Shown piece by piece: positions 5,173 through 5,235 of a stretch of 5,235 bases of DNA. Source of the stretch: Opitutaceae bacterium (lineage in GTDB: Bacteria > Verrucomicrobiota > Verrucomicrobiae > Opitutales > Opitutaceae); assembly GCA_031266495.1 (NCBI GenBank), contig JAISAX010000590.1, positions 1 through 5,235 on the forward strand, in the 5' to 3' direction. Within the stretch, counting starts at the first letter, position 1; each line of letters starts with the position of its first letter. The translations under genes were made by a program, and so were the position numbers. The notes beneath the pieces were generated by a model. That model was not told the DNA's origin and ran no database searches. It saw nothing but the letters and a program-made list of their open reading frames with translations.

Positions 5173-5235
5173 TCAACGGGCGGTGATCGCCGGGGTGGCC
5201 GCGTCCTTGCCATTGCCCCTGAACCCGGCGATTTG

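Noticed and set aside
4598..5176. 192-codon minus-strand frame overlapping the TatD gene
   Set aside because: Pro/Arg-rich out-of-frame shadow. The TatD motifs are all in the frame ending at 4603.
5184..5197. HPGD in the third minus-strand frame as a possible remnant of the TatD G-x-H-P motif
   Set aside because: The spacing to GECGLD is close to usual, but the residues before it (QGRGHP) do not fit G-x-H-P and the surrounding sequence is not TatD-like.

Overview
The window looks like chromosomal DNA of a GC-rich member of the Verrucomicrobiota, most probably near Opitutaceae. I infer this from three things: a PEP-CTERM exported protein, a single-gene type II pseudopilin with an H-X9-DG motif, and a large secreted glycoside hydrolase, all on one strand. 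This combination is typical of Verrucomicrobiota, Lentisphaerota and Planctomycetota. The starts lack good Shine-Dalgarno sequences, which fits. No sequence search was possible, so the taxonomy is an inference.

Layout: all four recognised genes are on the minus strand, so transcription runs from high to low coordinates. From 5172 to 4603 lies the C-terminal two thirds of a TatD-family metal-dependent hydrolase. Its N-terminal part, including the expected H-x-H metal site, is absent, and the break sits at a G-quadruplex-like G/C tract with an in-frame stop just behind it. A 314-bp intergenic region (4289-4602) follows. It holds a large compound inverted repeat (4441-4544), two copies of an imperfect 30-bp repeat (4387-4416 and 4289-4318), and a 14-bp dyad (4319-4332). 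The second repeat copy directly abuts the start codon of the PEP-CTERM gene (4288-3419). Then come the H-X9-DG pseudopilin (3307-2627), behind a 12-base C homopolymer in its 5' leader, and, 20 bp further on, a secreted multidomain clan GH-A-like glycoside hydrolase (2606-48).

How the genes may work together: the PEP-CTERM gene, pseudopilin and glycoside hydrolase probably form one transcription unit for outer-surface polysaccharide use. The lectin-like PEP-CTERM protein would be sorted to the cell envelope, the pseudopilin would belong to a type II secretion or pilus-like assembly, and the hydrolase would be exported to cut a glycan. The substrate cannot be read from the sequence. The TatD gene is a separate housekeeping-type gene, apparently insulated from the operon by the inverted-repeat element.

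The most notable observations are the duplicated leader in front of the PEP-CTERM gene, the compound inverted repeat, the truncated TatD gene at the G-rich tract, and homopolymer G/C tracts at gene boundaries, which could be slippage-prone or assembly weak points.
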